DNA from: RHKX01 sp035695265
GTDB taxonomy: Bacteria > Actinomycetota > Thermoleophilia > Solirubrobacterales > 70-9
Length of the DNA: 13,048 nt
Assembly: GCA_035695265.1 (NCBI GenBank)
Contig: DASSEM010000185.1
Coordinates: 1-13,048 of the forward strand
Reading direction: 5' to 3'
Shown: piece after piece, positions 1-6,434 of the stretch
Position numbering within the stretch: the first letter of the stretch is position 1
How the letters are laid out: every line of letters begins with the position of its first letter
Position numbers and translations under genes: made by a program
The notes under the pieces: model-generated
The model's input: only the letters and a program-made list of their open reading frames with translations
Told to the model about the DNA's origin: nothing
Database searches by the model: none

Positions 1-1
1 C

Positions 2-919
2 GTCACCGTCTACGAGCGCGACGAGGCGCCCGGCGGCCTGCTCCGCTTCGGCGTCCCCGACGCGAAGCTCGAGAAGTGGATGATCGACCGCCGGATCTCG
101 ATCCTCGAGCAGGAGGGGATCGACTTCCGCTGCAACGTCGACGTCGGCCGCCAGCTCTCGGTCGAGCGGCTCCGGACCGAGCATGACGCCGTCGTGCTCG
201 CGACCGGCTCGCGGGTCGAGCGCGACCTCGAGATGCCCGGTCGCGAGCTCGACGGCGTCCACTTCGCGATGTCGTACCTGTACGCGCGCAACCGCTGGGT
301 CGCCGAGTCGCAGGGGCGGCCGGCCAAGCACGCCGAGCACGAGATCAGCGCGGCCGGCAGGCGGGTCGTCGTGATCGGCGGCGGCGACACCGGCATGGAC
401 TGCGTCTCCAACGCGCTCCGCGAGGGCGCCGAGGACGTCCTCCTGCTCGACGTCTATCCGGAGGTGCCGAGCGACGGCCGCTACCCGAACACGCCGTGGC
501 CGATCCAGCCGCGCCGCATGCTCACCACCTACGCCCTCGAGGAGGGCGGCGAGCGCCGCTTCGGCCGCCAGGTCCTCGGCCTCGAAGGCTCTGACGGCAA
601 GGTCAGCCGCGTGATCGGCCGGGAGGTCACCGGCGACTCGTCACGCACCCTCACCCCGATCGAGGGCAGCGAGTTCGCGATCGAGGCCGATCTCGTGCTG
701 ATCGCCGTCGGCTTCACCAACCCCGAGCACGAGGGCCTGCTCGATGACCTCGGGGTCGCCTACGACCGCCGCGGCAACGTCAAGGCCGGCAGCTTCGCCA
801 CCTCCGTCGACCGCGTCTTCGCGGCCGGCGACGCCCGCGTCGGCGCCTCCCTGATCGTCACCGCGATCGCCGAGGGCCGCCGCTGCGCCCGCGTGGTCGA
901 GGCGGCGCTACGCGATTAG
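2..919 (+). CDS. gltD: Glutamate synthase (NADPH) small subunit, 5'-truncated
   Basis: The small subunit of glutamate synthase takes electrons from NADPH through FAD and iron-sulfur clusters to the large subunit GltB, which makes glutamate from glutamine and 2-oxoglutarate. The window opens inside the gene; 305 residues remain. The first residues (ERDEAPGGLLRFGVPDAKLE) match the end of the FAD-binding Rossmann unit. The second nucleotide-binding motif VVVIGGGDTGMDCV, about residues 121-134, is the NADPH-domain glycine-rich loop. Near the C-terminus, VFAAGDARVGASLIVTAIAEGR is the FAD-closing motif of this pyridine nucleotide-disulfide oxidoreductase group. The N-terminal iron-sulfur cysteine domain and the start codon lie upstream of the window, where gltB would also be expected. 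Related subunits (dihydropyrimidine dehydrogenase N-terminal domain, NADPH-ferredoxin subunits) share the fold, but the early motif is most GltD-like. The gene ends on TAG, followed directly by a hairpin. Confidence 0.93.
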   Translation, partial: VTVYERDEAPGGLLRFGVPDAKLEKWMIDRRISILEQEGIDFRCNVDVGRQLSVERLRTEHDAVVLATGSRVERDLEMPGRELDGVHFAMSYLYARNRWVAESQGRPAKHAEHEISAAGRRVVVIGGGDTGMDCVSNALREGAEDVLLLDVYPEVPSDGRYPNTPWPIQPRRMLTTYALEEGGERRFGRQVLGLEGSDGKVSRVIGREVTGDSSRTLTPIEGSEFAIEADLVLIAVGFTNPEHEGLLDDLGVAYDRRGNVKAGSFATSVDRVFAAGDARVGASLIVTAIAEGRRCARVVEAALRD

Positions 920-933
920 CGGGCGCCGCCCGC
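919..933 (+). terminator. Candidate terminator hairpin after gltD
   Basis: GCGGGC-GCC-GCCCGC is a perfect 6-bp inverted repeat with a 3-base loop that begins on the last base of the gltD stop codon. There is no T-tract behind it (CGCTCTC follows), so termination is inferred from position and stem strength only. The next gene has its own promoter-like element and ribosome binding site. Confidence 0.35.
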
Positions 934-961
934 CGCTCTCGGATCCCCGTCCTCCGGCCGC

Positions 962-967
962 TAACGT
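962..967 (+). promoter_or_regulatory. Probable -10 box of the aldo/keto reductase gene
   Basis: TAACGT fits the actinobacterial TANNNT -10 pattern. Transcription would begin near 974 and leave a leader of about 22 bases carrying the Shine-Dalgarno AGAGGAG at 984-990, five bases before the GTG. No clear -35 hexamer is visible. Confidence 0.4.
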
Positions 968-995
968 CGGGGCGATCGAGGCGAGAGGAGCAGGT

Positions 996-2000
996 GTGAG
1001 AAGACGACGACTGGGGGCGAGCGATCTCGAGGTCACGGAGATCGCGCTCGGCTCCTGGCTGACCTACGAGGGCGGCATCGAGCGCGACGCGACGGTGGCC
1101 TGCACGCGCACCGCCTTCGAGTCGGGCATCAACTTCTTCGACACGGCCAACGCCTACGGCGACGGCGCCTCCGAGCGGGCCTGGGGTGAGATCCTCTCGG
1201 GCTACCCGCGCGAGGAGTACATCCTGGCAACCAAGGTCTACTACCCGGTGACCGGGGGCCAGGGCCTCTCGGGCGAGCAGATCCACAAGCAGATCGACGC
1301 CTCGCTCGGCCGGCTGCAGACCGATTACGTCGACCTGTACCAGTGCCATCGCTTCGACGCGACCGTCCCGATCGAGGAGACCATGGAGGCGCTCGGGGAG
1401 GTCGTGGCGGCGGGCAAGGCGCGCTGGATCGGCTTCAGCGAGTGGCTACCGGATCAGATCGAGGCCGGCCTCGAGGCTGCGACGAGCGCGACGTTCGTCT
1501 CCTCCCAGCCACAGTACTCGATGCTCTGGCGAGCGCCGGAGGAAGAGATCTTCCCGCTCTGCACGGCCAACGGCATCTCCCAGGTCGTCTGGTCCCCCCT
1601 CGCCGAGGGCGTGCTGAGCGGCAAGTACCTGCCGGGAAGCGACCACCCGGCCGACTCGCGGGGAGCAAGCAGCGCGATGAACGAGTTCATCGCCGACTGG
1701 CTCAACGAGCCGGTACTCGAGGCCGTCCAACGCCTGCGCCCGATCGCCAACGAGGCCGGGCTGGCGATGTCCCAGCTCGCCCTCGCGTGGATCCTGCGTC
1801 GCGACGAGGTCGCGTCCGCGATCGTCGGCGCGAGCCGGCCGGAACAGGTCGTGGAGAACATCGCCGCCGCGGGCATCGAGCTTTCCGCCGACCTCCTTGC
1901 AGCGATCGATGAGGCGCTGGGAGATGTGCCGGTGGTCGGGACGACGCCGGACTCGGAGGCCGAGCCGGGCATCATGCGTCGCTCGGACGTCGCCGGCTGA
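996..2000 (+). CDS. Aldo/keto reductase (YajO / Kv-beta-like)
   Basis: A cytosolic NADPH-dependent oxidoreductase of the TIM-barrel aldo/keto reductase superfamily, reducing aldehydes or ketones to alcohols; the substrate cannot be told. The product has 334 residues, a normal length. The catalytic tetrad is present: Asp49 and Tyr54 in FFDTANAYG, Lys80 in LATKVYYP, His118 in DLYQCHRFD. The stretch around HRFDATVPIEETMEALGEV resembles YajO and potassium-channel beta-subunit-like members. SQPQYSMLWR in the middle and IVGASRPEQVVENI near the end are the usual NADPH-contact regions. The GTG start is set by AGAGGAG five bases upstream, one of only two strong Shine-Dalgarno sequences in the window. 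The N-terminal MRRRRLGASDLEVTEIALGS is the standard family opening, which confirms the start. It probably forms its own transcription unit between gltD and the antiporter gene. Confidence 0.92.
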   Translation: MRRRRLGASDLEVTEIALGSWLTYEGGIERDATVACTRTAFESGINFFDTANAYGDGASERAWGEILSGYPREEYILATKVYYPVTGGQGLSGEQIHKQIDASLGRLQTDYVDLYQCHRFDATVPIEETMEALGEVVAAGKARWIGFSEWLPDQIEAGLEAATSATFVSSQPQYSMLWRAPEEEIFPLCTANGISQVVWSPLAEGVLSGKYLPGSDHPADSRGASSAMNEFIADWLNEPVLEAVQRLRPIANEAGLAMSQLALAWILRRDEVASAIVGASRPEQVVENIAAAGIELSADLLAAIDEALGDVPVVGTTPDSEAEPGIMRRSDVAG

Positions 2001-2016
2001 CGGGCGCTGCCGAGCA

Positions 2017-2022
2017 TAGGCT
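2017..2022 (+). promoter_or_regulatory. Leaderless-type -10 box, TAGGCT, before chaA-like gene
   Basis: TAGGCT followed by exactly six bases (GCTGCC) and then the GTG start. A -10 box at this spacing places the first transcribed base on, or within a base of, the start codon. No Shine-Dalgarno is present. The same hexamer and spacing recur at 7364-7369, where 14 of the 15 bases through the GTG are identical. Confidence 0.65.
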
Positions 2023-2028
2023 GCTGCC

Positions 2029-3129
2029 GTGGTAAACCCCGCCGCAGCGCTGATCGCGAAGGCCGACTGGGCCAAGGTCGTTCCGGTCCTCGCGGCGCTC
2101 GTGCTCGCGGCCACCTGGAGCGGCAAGCCGCCGGCCGTGATCCTGGTCGTCGCCGGGGTCTTCCTGGTCGGTGCGGTCCTCGCCGCCGTCCATCATGCGG
2201 AGGTCGTCGCCCAGCGGGTCGGCGAGCCGTTCGGCGCGCTCGTCCTCGCCGTCGCGGTGACCGTGATCGAGGTCGGCCTGATCGTGACGTTGATGGTCTC
2301 GGCGGAGTCCGACACCTCGTCGCTTGCCCGCGACACGGTCTTCGCCGCGGTGATGATCACCTGTAACGGGATCATCGGCCTGTCGCTGCTGATCGGCTCC
2401 CTGAAGCGCCATTTCGCCGAGTTCAACGCCGAGGGCACCGCGGCCGCGCTGGCGACCGTGATCACGCTCGCGGTGATCTGCCTCGTCCTGCCCCAGTTCA
2501 CGACCAGCGCGCCCGGGCCCGAGTTCACCAGCGAGCAGCTCGTCTTCGCGGCGATCGCCTCGCTTGCCCTCTACTTCCTGTTCGTGTTCGTGCAGACGGT
2601 GCGCCACCGTGAGCATTTCGTGTCCGAGGAAGAGCTCGAGCAAGGGTACGGGGACGAGCGTGGAGGACCCGATCGCACCGAGGCGGTGTGGAGCCTCCTC
2701 CTGCTCCTGGTGGCACTGATCGCCGTCGTCGGACTGGCCAAGGTCGAGTCGCCCGCGGTCGAGGACCTCGTCGATGCGATCGGGGCGCCGCAGTCGGCGG
2801 TCGGCGTCCTGATCGCGCTGCTCGTCCTCGCCCCCGAGACCCTGGCCGCCGCCCGCAACGCCCGTCGGGACCGGGTCCAGATCAGCTTCAACCTCGGACT
2901 CGGCTCGGCGATGGCGAGCATCGGGCTGACGATCCCGGCGATCGCCGTGGCGTCCATCTGGCTCGAGGGCCCACTCGTCCTCGGCCTCGACTCGCTCCAG
3001 ATCGCCCTCCTCGTGATCACGGCGATCGTCAGCGCACTGACCGTCCTGCCCGGACGCGCCACCCTGCTGCAGGGAGGCGTCCACCTCGTGCTCTTCGGGA
3101 CCTTCCTGTTCTTCGCGCTGAGCCCGTAG
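2029..3129 (+). CDS. chaA: ChaA-type calcium/sodium:proton antiporter
   Basis: An inner-membrane cation/proton exchanger of the CaCA superfamily, ChaA branch, which expels Ca2+ and/or Na+ (and in E. coli K+) in exchange for protons. The product has 366 residues, in line with E. coli ChaA, and about eleven hydrophobic segments. The two inverted alpha repeats are visible: GEPFGALVLAVAVTVIEVGL (residues 65-84; Glu66 and Glu81) and LAPETLAAARNARRDRVQIS from about 267 with Glu270, followed by NLGLGSAMASIGLTIPAIA. A short acidic loop at about 198-216 (SEEELEQGYGDERGG) separates the halves, shorter than in eukaryotic CAX proteins. The GTG start follows a TAGGCT box with six bases between and no Shine-Dalgarno, so the mRNA is probably leaderless. 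Ion specificity cannot be read from sequence. It is convergent with the aldehyde dehydrogenase gene, with 11 bases between stops. Confidence 0.9.
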   Translation: MVNPAAALIAKADWAKVVPVLAALVLAATWSGKPPAVILVVAGVFLVGAVLAAVHHAEVVAQRVGEPFGALVLAVAVTVIEVGLIVTLMVSAESDTSSLARDTVFAAVMITCNGIIGLSLLIGSLKRHFAEFNAEGTAAALATVITLAVICLVLPQFTTSAPGPEFTSEQLVFAAIASLALYFLFVFVQTVRHREHFVSEEELEQGYGDERGGPDRTEAVWSLLLLLVALIAVVGLAKVESPAVEDLVDAIGAPQSAVGVLIALLVLAPETLAAARNARRDRVQISFNLGLGSAMASIGLTIPAIAVASIWLEGPLVLGLDSLQIALLVITAIVSALTVLPGRATLLQGGVHLVLFGTFLFFALSP

Positions 3130-3140
3130 CGCGCGGGGAC

Positions 3141-4520
3141 TCAAGGCGAGACGACGGTGACGGTCCGCGTCGTCGTGAAGAAGTCGCGGGCGGCGCGGCC
3201 CTGCTCGCGCGGGCCGAAGCTCGATCGCTTCTCGCCGCCGAACGGGGCGTAGTAATCGACCCCCGGCGTCGCCGCGTTGACCCTGATCAGGCCGCATTCG
3301 AGCTGCTCCGCGACGGCGGTCGCGGCGGCGACGTCGGCGCTGTGGACGGCGCCGACCAGCCCGTAGCTGGTCGCGTTCGCCGCGCTGACCGCGGCATCGG
3401 CGTCGGGAACGCGGATCAGAGTCAGCAGCGGCCCGAAGGTCTCCTCGCGGTTGACCTCGTCGCCGGGGTCGTCGGCCGCGAGCAGGGTCGGCGGGACGAA
3501 GTGGCCGACGGCGCCGGCCGGGGGCTCGGCGGTCGCGAGCGGGCGCGCCCCGCGCTCGAGCGCCCCGCTGACCCGCTCCTCGAATGAATCGGCCGCCGCA
3601 CCGTCGATCAACGGGCCGACGAGGGTCTCGGGCGCCGCCGGATCGCCAACCGGCAGGCCGGCGACGGCCGCGACCAGCTCCTCCTCGAGCCGGTCGGCGA
3701 TCGACTCGAGGGCGACCACCCGCCGCGTCGCGGTGCACTTCTGGCCTGCGAACGGCATCGCCCCGGCGACGATCAGCCTCGCGGCCGCCGCCGGATCGGC
3801 GCCGTCGAGGACGATCGCCGGGTTCTGGCCGCCCATCTCGGCCTGGGCGGGCGCGCCCCGGCGAGCGAGCCGCTCCGCCACCGAGAGGCCGGTCGCGGTC
3901 GAGCCCGTGAACGTGGCCGCGGCGATCCGCTCGTCGTCGAGCAGCGAGCCGAGCTCGGCGCCGGGGACGTTGAGGACCGTCAGCACGCCGTCGGGCAGGA
4001 CGTCGGCGGCAACCGCGGCGATCTCGGCCGCGACGCCGATTGCCGGAGCCGCCGGCTTGACGATCACCGCGTTGCCGTAGGCGAGCGCCGGGGCCGCCTT
4101 CCAGAGCGGGATCGCGAGCGGGAAGTTCCAGGGGCAGATCGCCAGCACGACCCCGAGCGGCTCGCGGCGGACGAGGACGCGCGTCGCGGCCGCCGAGCCC
4201 GGGTAGAGCTCGCCGACCGGGTCGAAGGCGGCCTGCGCGTAGTAGCGGAGGATCGCCACCGCCCGGGCGACCTCACCCCGTGCCTCGACGATCGGCTTGC
4301 CGACCTCGCGGGTGATCAGCTCGGCGAGCCCCTCGCGAGCCGCGAGCGCAGCGGCGAATCCGTGCAGAGCCTCGGCGCGAGCCGGTGCCGCCGCGCTCCA
4401 GTCGCGCTGCGCCATGACGGCGGCGACGACCGCGGCGCTGACCTCGCTCGCGTCCGGCGGCTCGGCGCTCGCGACGACCTCGTCGGGCCGGGCCGGATCG
4501 GTGCTCGTGATCGCGCTCAT
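3141..4520 (-). CDS. NAD(P)-dependent aldehyde dehydrogenase
   Basis: Oxidises an aldehyde to the carboxylic acid in the cytosol. At 459 residues it is slightly short for the family (usually 470-500). The full catalytic set is present: Asn132 in ICPWNFP, Lys155 in VIVKPAAPA, Glu228 in QAEMGGQNP, Cys262 in FAGQKCTATRRV, and Glu360 in REETFGPLL. GQKCTAT and the C-terminal FGGEKRSSFGPREQGRAARDF most resemble alpha-ketoglutaric-semialdehyde and related semialdehyde dehydrogenases used in sugar-acid or hydroxyproline breakdown; the exact substrate is a guess. The residue two after KPA, usually Glu in NAD-preferring enzymes (KPxE), is Ala here, which may loosen NAD specificity. I chose the ATG at 4518-4520 because CATGAT sits six bases before it on this strand. 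A longer in-frame reading would run into the divergent membrane-protein gene. Confidence 0.9.
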   Translation of the reverse strand: MSAITSTDPARPDEVVASAEPPDASEVSAAVVAAVMAQRDWSAAAPARAEALHGFAAALAAREGLAELITREVGKPIVEARGEVARAVAILRYYAQAAFDPVGELYPGSAAATRVLVRREPLGVVLAICPWNFPLAIPLWKAAPALAYGNAVIVKPAAPAIGVAAEIAAVAADVLPDGVLTVLNVPGAELGSLLDDERIAAATFTGSTATGLSVAERLARRGAPAQAEMGGQNPAIVLDGADPAAAARLIVAGAMPFAGQKCTATRRVVALESIADRLEEELVAAVAGLPVGDPAAPETLVGPLIDGAAADSFEERVSGALERGARPLATAEPPAGAVGHFVPPTLLAADDPGDEVNREETFGPLLTLIRVPDADAAVSAANATSYGLVGAVHSADVAAATAVAEQLECGLIRVNAATPGVDYYAPFGGEKRSSFGPREQGRAARDFFTTTRTVTVVSP

Positions 4521-4526
4521 TCGCCG

Positions 4527-4532
4527 ATCATG
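4527..4532 (-). promoter_or_regulatory. Leaderless-type -10 box, CATGAT, for aldehyde dehydrogenase
   Basis: On the minus strand CATGAT is followed by CGGCGA and then the ATG, a six-base gap and no Shine-Dalgarno. It departs from TANNNT at the first base, so it is weaker evidence than the TAGGCT boxes. Confidence 0.4.
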
Positions 4533-4563
4533 CCCAACTCCCTCGATTGCGGGTCCGGCGGGC

Positions 4564-4569
4564 GACAAT
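4564..4569 (+). promoter_or_regulatory. Leaderless-type -10 box, GACAAT, for flippase-like gene
   Basis: GACAAT, then six bases (GGTCGC), then an in-frame TTG at 4576. No Shine-Dalgarno precedes the TTG. The spacing matches the other leaderless-type starts and is the reason for choosing the TTG. Confidence 0.5.
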
Positions 4570-4575
4570 GGTCGC

Positions 4576-5559
4576 TTGATCAGGCCCGGCCCCGAGATCG
4601 ACGAGACACCGCCGCCGGAGATCGACTCCGACCCGGCCCTCCGCGTCATCGAGGCGGGGCTGCCGGCGGCGGCGCCGAAGCAGTCATGGCTGCGCCGCCA
4701 CTCGAAGCAGGTCTCCGTGGTCTTCGCGGTGGTGGTCTTCGCGGCGCTCGTCATCGGCCTGTACGGCAAGCGCGACGCCTTCGTCGAATCCCTCAACGCC
4801 GCATCGCCGGCGGTGCTCGCTGCGGCGGTGCTGATGCAGGTGATCTGGTTGATCGCCCGCAGCGAGGCCTGGCACGTCTGCGTGGACGCGGCGGGGGCCG
4901 ACTGCGGGCGGCGGCCGCTCTACCGGGCCGCGGCGGTCGGCTACCTCGGCAACTTGCTGAACCCGAACTTCGGCCTCGCGGTCCGGATCGCGGAGCTGCG
5001 GCGCACCGTTCCCGACCACGCCCCCCGAGCAGGCGTCCTGGTCGCTGCCGAGATGCCGATCATCGTCGTCGAGATGGCCCTCGCCGGCCTCTGCTCGTTC
5101 ACGCTGATCGGGCCGCTCGGGATCCCGTGGTGGCTGCCGGTGATCCTGCTCCTGGTCGGACTGGGAGTCGTCGCCGGGCTCAGCAACCTCGCCGGGCGCA
5201 AGACGCACGGGCTCTGGCAGGGGCTCGCCGTCCTGCGCGGGCTTCGCCACCGCAACACGATCATCGCCCTGACCATCTTCGCCGTCTCCGCCCAGGTGTT
5301 CCGCAACTGGCTCGTCCTCCGCGGGATCGGCGTCGACGTCTCCGTCTTCGACTCGATGGCGCTGCTGATCGCGACCGCAGCGCTCGGCCTGCTCCCGATC
5401 GGACCCAGCCTCGGCGTCGCCACGACGGTCCTGATCCTCGGCTCGCGGGGCGTCGCGCAGACGGCGGCGGCAGGAGCGCTGCTGACCGCGACCGGGGCGG
5501 TCGGCGCGATGCTCTTCGCGTCCTGGGCGCTGCTCGACCGGTGGCGCTCCAGGACCTGA
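4576..5559 (+). CDS. Flippase-like / LPG-synthase transmembrane-domain protein
   Basis: A polytopic inner-membrane protein of the lysylphosphatidylglycerol synthase transmembrane family (UPF0104, also annotated as flippase-like domain). It has 327 residues with a charged cytosolic N-terminus of about 45 residues and roughly seven or eight hydrophobic segments (about 46-63, 78-95, 155-178, 184-203, 228-245, 258-285, 297-320). Family-typical features are the polar loop LGNLLNPNFGLAVRIAELRR (residues 124-143) and LLPIGPSLGVATTVLILGS near the end. There is no C-terminal aminoacyl-transfer domain as in MprF, so it is the flippase half only. Such proteins are thought to move lipids or lipid-linked intermediates; the substrate here is unknown. 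The TTG start is inferred from the GACAAT box six bases upstream. Readings that start further upstream would overlap the divergent dehydrogenase gene. Confidence 0.8.
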   Translation: MIRPGPEIDETPPPEIDSDPALRVIEAGLPAAAPKQSWLRRHSKQVSVVFAVVVFAALVIGLYGKRDAFVESLNAASPAVLAAAVLMQVIWLIARSEAWHVCVDAAGADCGRRPLYRAAAVGYLGNLLNPNFGLAVRIAELRRTVPDHAPRAGVLVAAEMPIIVVEMALAGLCSFTLIGPLGIPWWLPVILLLVGLGVVAGLSNLAGRKTHGLWQGLAVLRGLRHRNTIIALTIFAVSAQVFRNWLVLRGIGVDVSVFDSMALLIATAALGLLPIGPSLGVATTVLILGSRGVAQTAAAGALLTATGAVGAMLFASWALLDRWRSRT

Positions 5560-5577
5560 ATCGGTCGCTGCGGTTAT

Positions 5578-5586
5578 TGCTAACTT
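5578..5586 (+). promoter_or_regulatory. Possible extended -10 promoter for secreted protein gene
   Basis: TGCTAACTT contains an extended -10 (TGN plus TAACTT) in a locally AT-richer patch (about 5573-5600) right after the flippase gene. It predicts a start near 5593 and a leader of about 35 bases. No matching -35 is seen, as is usual for extended -10 promoters. Confidence 0.35.
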
Positions 5587-5627
5587 TGAGTCAACTTACC
5601 GAGGCGAGCGTGGCGAATGGGAGCGAG

Positions 5628-6314
5628 ATGCGGCTGAAGCGGACGACGACGATGTTCCTGACCGCGGTTGCGGCCCTGGCCCTCGCGAGCTCCGCCGCCG
5701 GCGCGATCAAGAGCTCGGCGATGCGCGACACGCGCTACTGCGAGATCTTCACGATCTTCCTCTCCCCCGCCCCGATCGCGAACGTCAACAACTCCTACGG
5801 GCTCAACAACTGCCGGCAGGGCTGGTGGGACTCGCTCGATCCCGCCGCGATCGCCGTCGAGTCCGGTGCCGACCTCGTCCTGCTCAACGGCCCGCGGTAC
5901 TGGCTGATGGACAGGGTCGCGGTCAGCGACCCGGGGCCGATCTCGACGTTCGCCGGCAAGCGGATGCGCGAGGTGGCGAGCATCGACCTGACGAAGGTCG
6001 GGCTCGCGCCGCCGCCGCCCTTCACGCAGGTGAAGATCCAGCGCGGCACCAAGTTCGTCTTCCTCGCCGGCAAGCGGGTCTTCCAGCTCACCGACCCGAA
6101 CGGGCGCCGCTACGTGATGCAGTCCTACGCCCGGATCGTCGATCCCGGCCTCCGTTACCGCGAGCTGCGCCGGATCGGCGACCGGATCGAGCTTCCGGAC
6201 GGCTGGTCGTACCGCTCGCGGCGGCTGAAGCGGAAGCTCGTGCTACGAGCGAACGGCCAGGCGACGATCGTCCAGGACGGCCTCAAGAACACCTACCAGC
6301 GGATCCACCGCTAG
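5628..6314 (+). CDS. Secreted protein of unknown function (about 228 aa)
   Basis: I do not recognise a characterised family. The N-terminus is a clear Sec signal peptide: basic MRLKRTTT, a hydrophobic core at 9-22, and a probable cleavage after Ala-Gly-Ala at 24-26. The mature part is about 200 residues with two cysteines (38 and 62) that could form a disulfide around NNSYGLNNC. It carries GWWDSLDPAAIAVESGADLV and LVLLNGPRYWLMD, and then a basic C-terminal third (RRLKRKLVL...). There are no transmembrane segments, lipobox or known catalytic motif. The start is ATG 5628 with weak GGGAG five bases upstream; GTG 5610 is an in-frame alternative that would add six residues without changing the signal peptide. 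The gene stands alone, with a hairpin right after the stop. Confidence 0.75.
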   Translation: MRLKRTTTMFLTAVAALALASSAAGAIKSSAMRDTRYCEIFTIFLSPAPIANVNNSYGLNNCRQGWWDSLDPAAIAVESGADLVLLNGPRYWLMDRVAVSDPGPISTFAGKRMREVASIDLTKVGLAPPPPFTQVKIQRGTKFVFLAGKRVFQLTDPNGRRYVMQSYARIVDPGLRYRELRRIGDRIELPDGWSYRSRRLKRKLVLRANGQATIVQDGLKNTYQRIHR

Positions 6315-6346
6315 GTGGCTCGGCCGCCCCCTCGGGGGGTCGCCAC
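6315..6346 (+). terminator. Candidate terminator hairpin
   Basis: Nested inverted repeats directly after the stop codon: GTGGC (6315-6319) with GCCAC (6342-6346) outside, and CCCCC (6327-6331) with GGGGG (6335-6339) inside around TCG. No T-run follows. Together with the rest of the gap to 6419, which shows nothing else I can identify, this separates the secreted-protein gene from the copper-protein gene. Confidence 0.5.
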
Positions 6347-6419
6347 GGGCGGTGCTCGCGGGCGAACTACCGATGCCCGGGCCGGGCCGAGCACGGTGGA
6401 TCCGCCGCCGACGCGGACC

Positions 6420-6425
6420 TAGGGT
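6420..6425 (+). promoter_or_regulatory. -10 box, TAGGGT, before NirK-like gene
   Basis: TAGGGT lies nine bases before GTG 6435 and twelve before ATG 6438. Transcription would start about two or three bases upstream of the GTG, so the mRNA is leaderless or nearly so. There is no Shine-Dalgarno. Confidence 0.5.
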
Positions 6426-6434
6426 CGCCGGCGA

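Noticed and set aside
1972..3738. A 588-codon open frame on the minus strand opposite the antiporter and dehydrogenase genes
   Set aside because: Antisense shadow created by GC-rich codons. It is made almost entirely of Arg, Gly, Asp and Ala with no domain, while the genes on the other frames have full family motifs.
4521..4796. N-terminal extension of the aldehyde dehydrogenase
   Set aside because: It would overlap about 220 bases of the divergent membrane-protein gene and has no family similarity; the domain starts normally from ATG 4520.
4362..5627. Long in-frame upstream extension of the secreted-protein gene
   Set aside because: It runs in a shadow frame through the flippase gene; the signal peptide begins at 5628, which fixes the real start.
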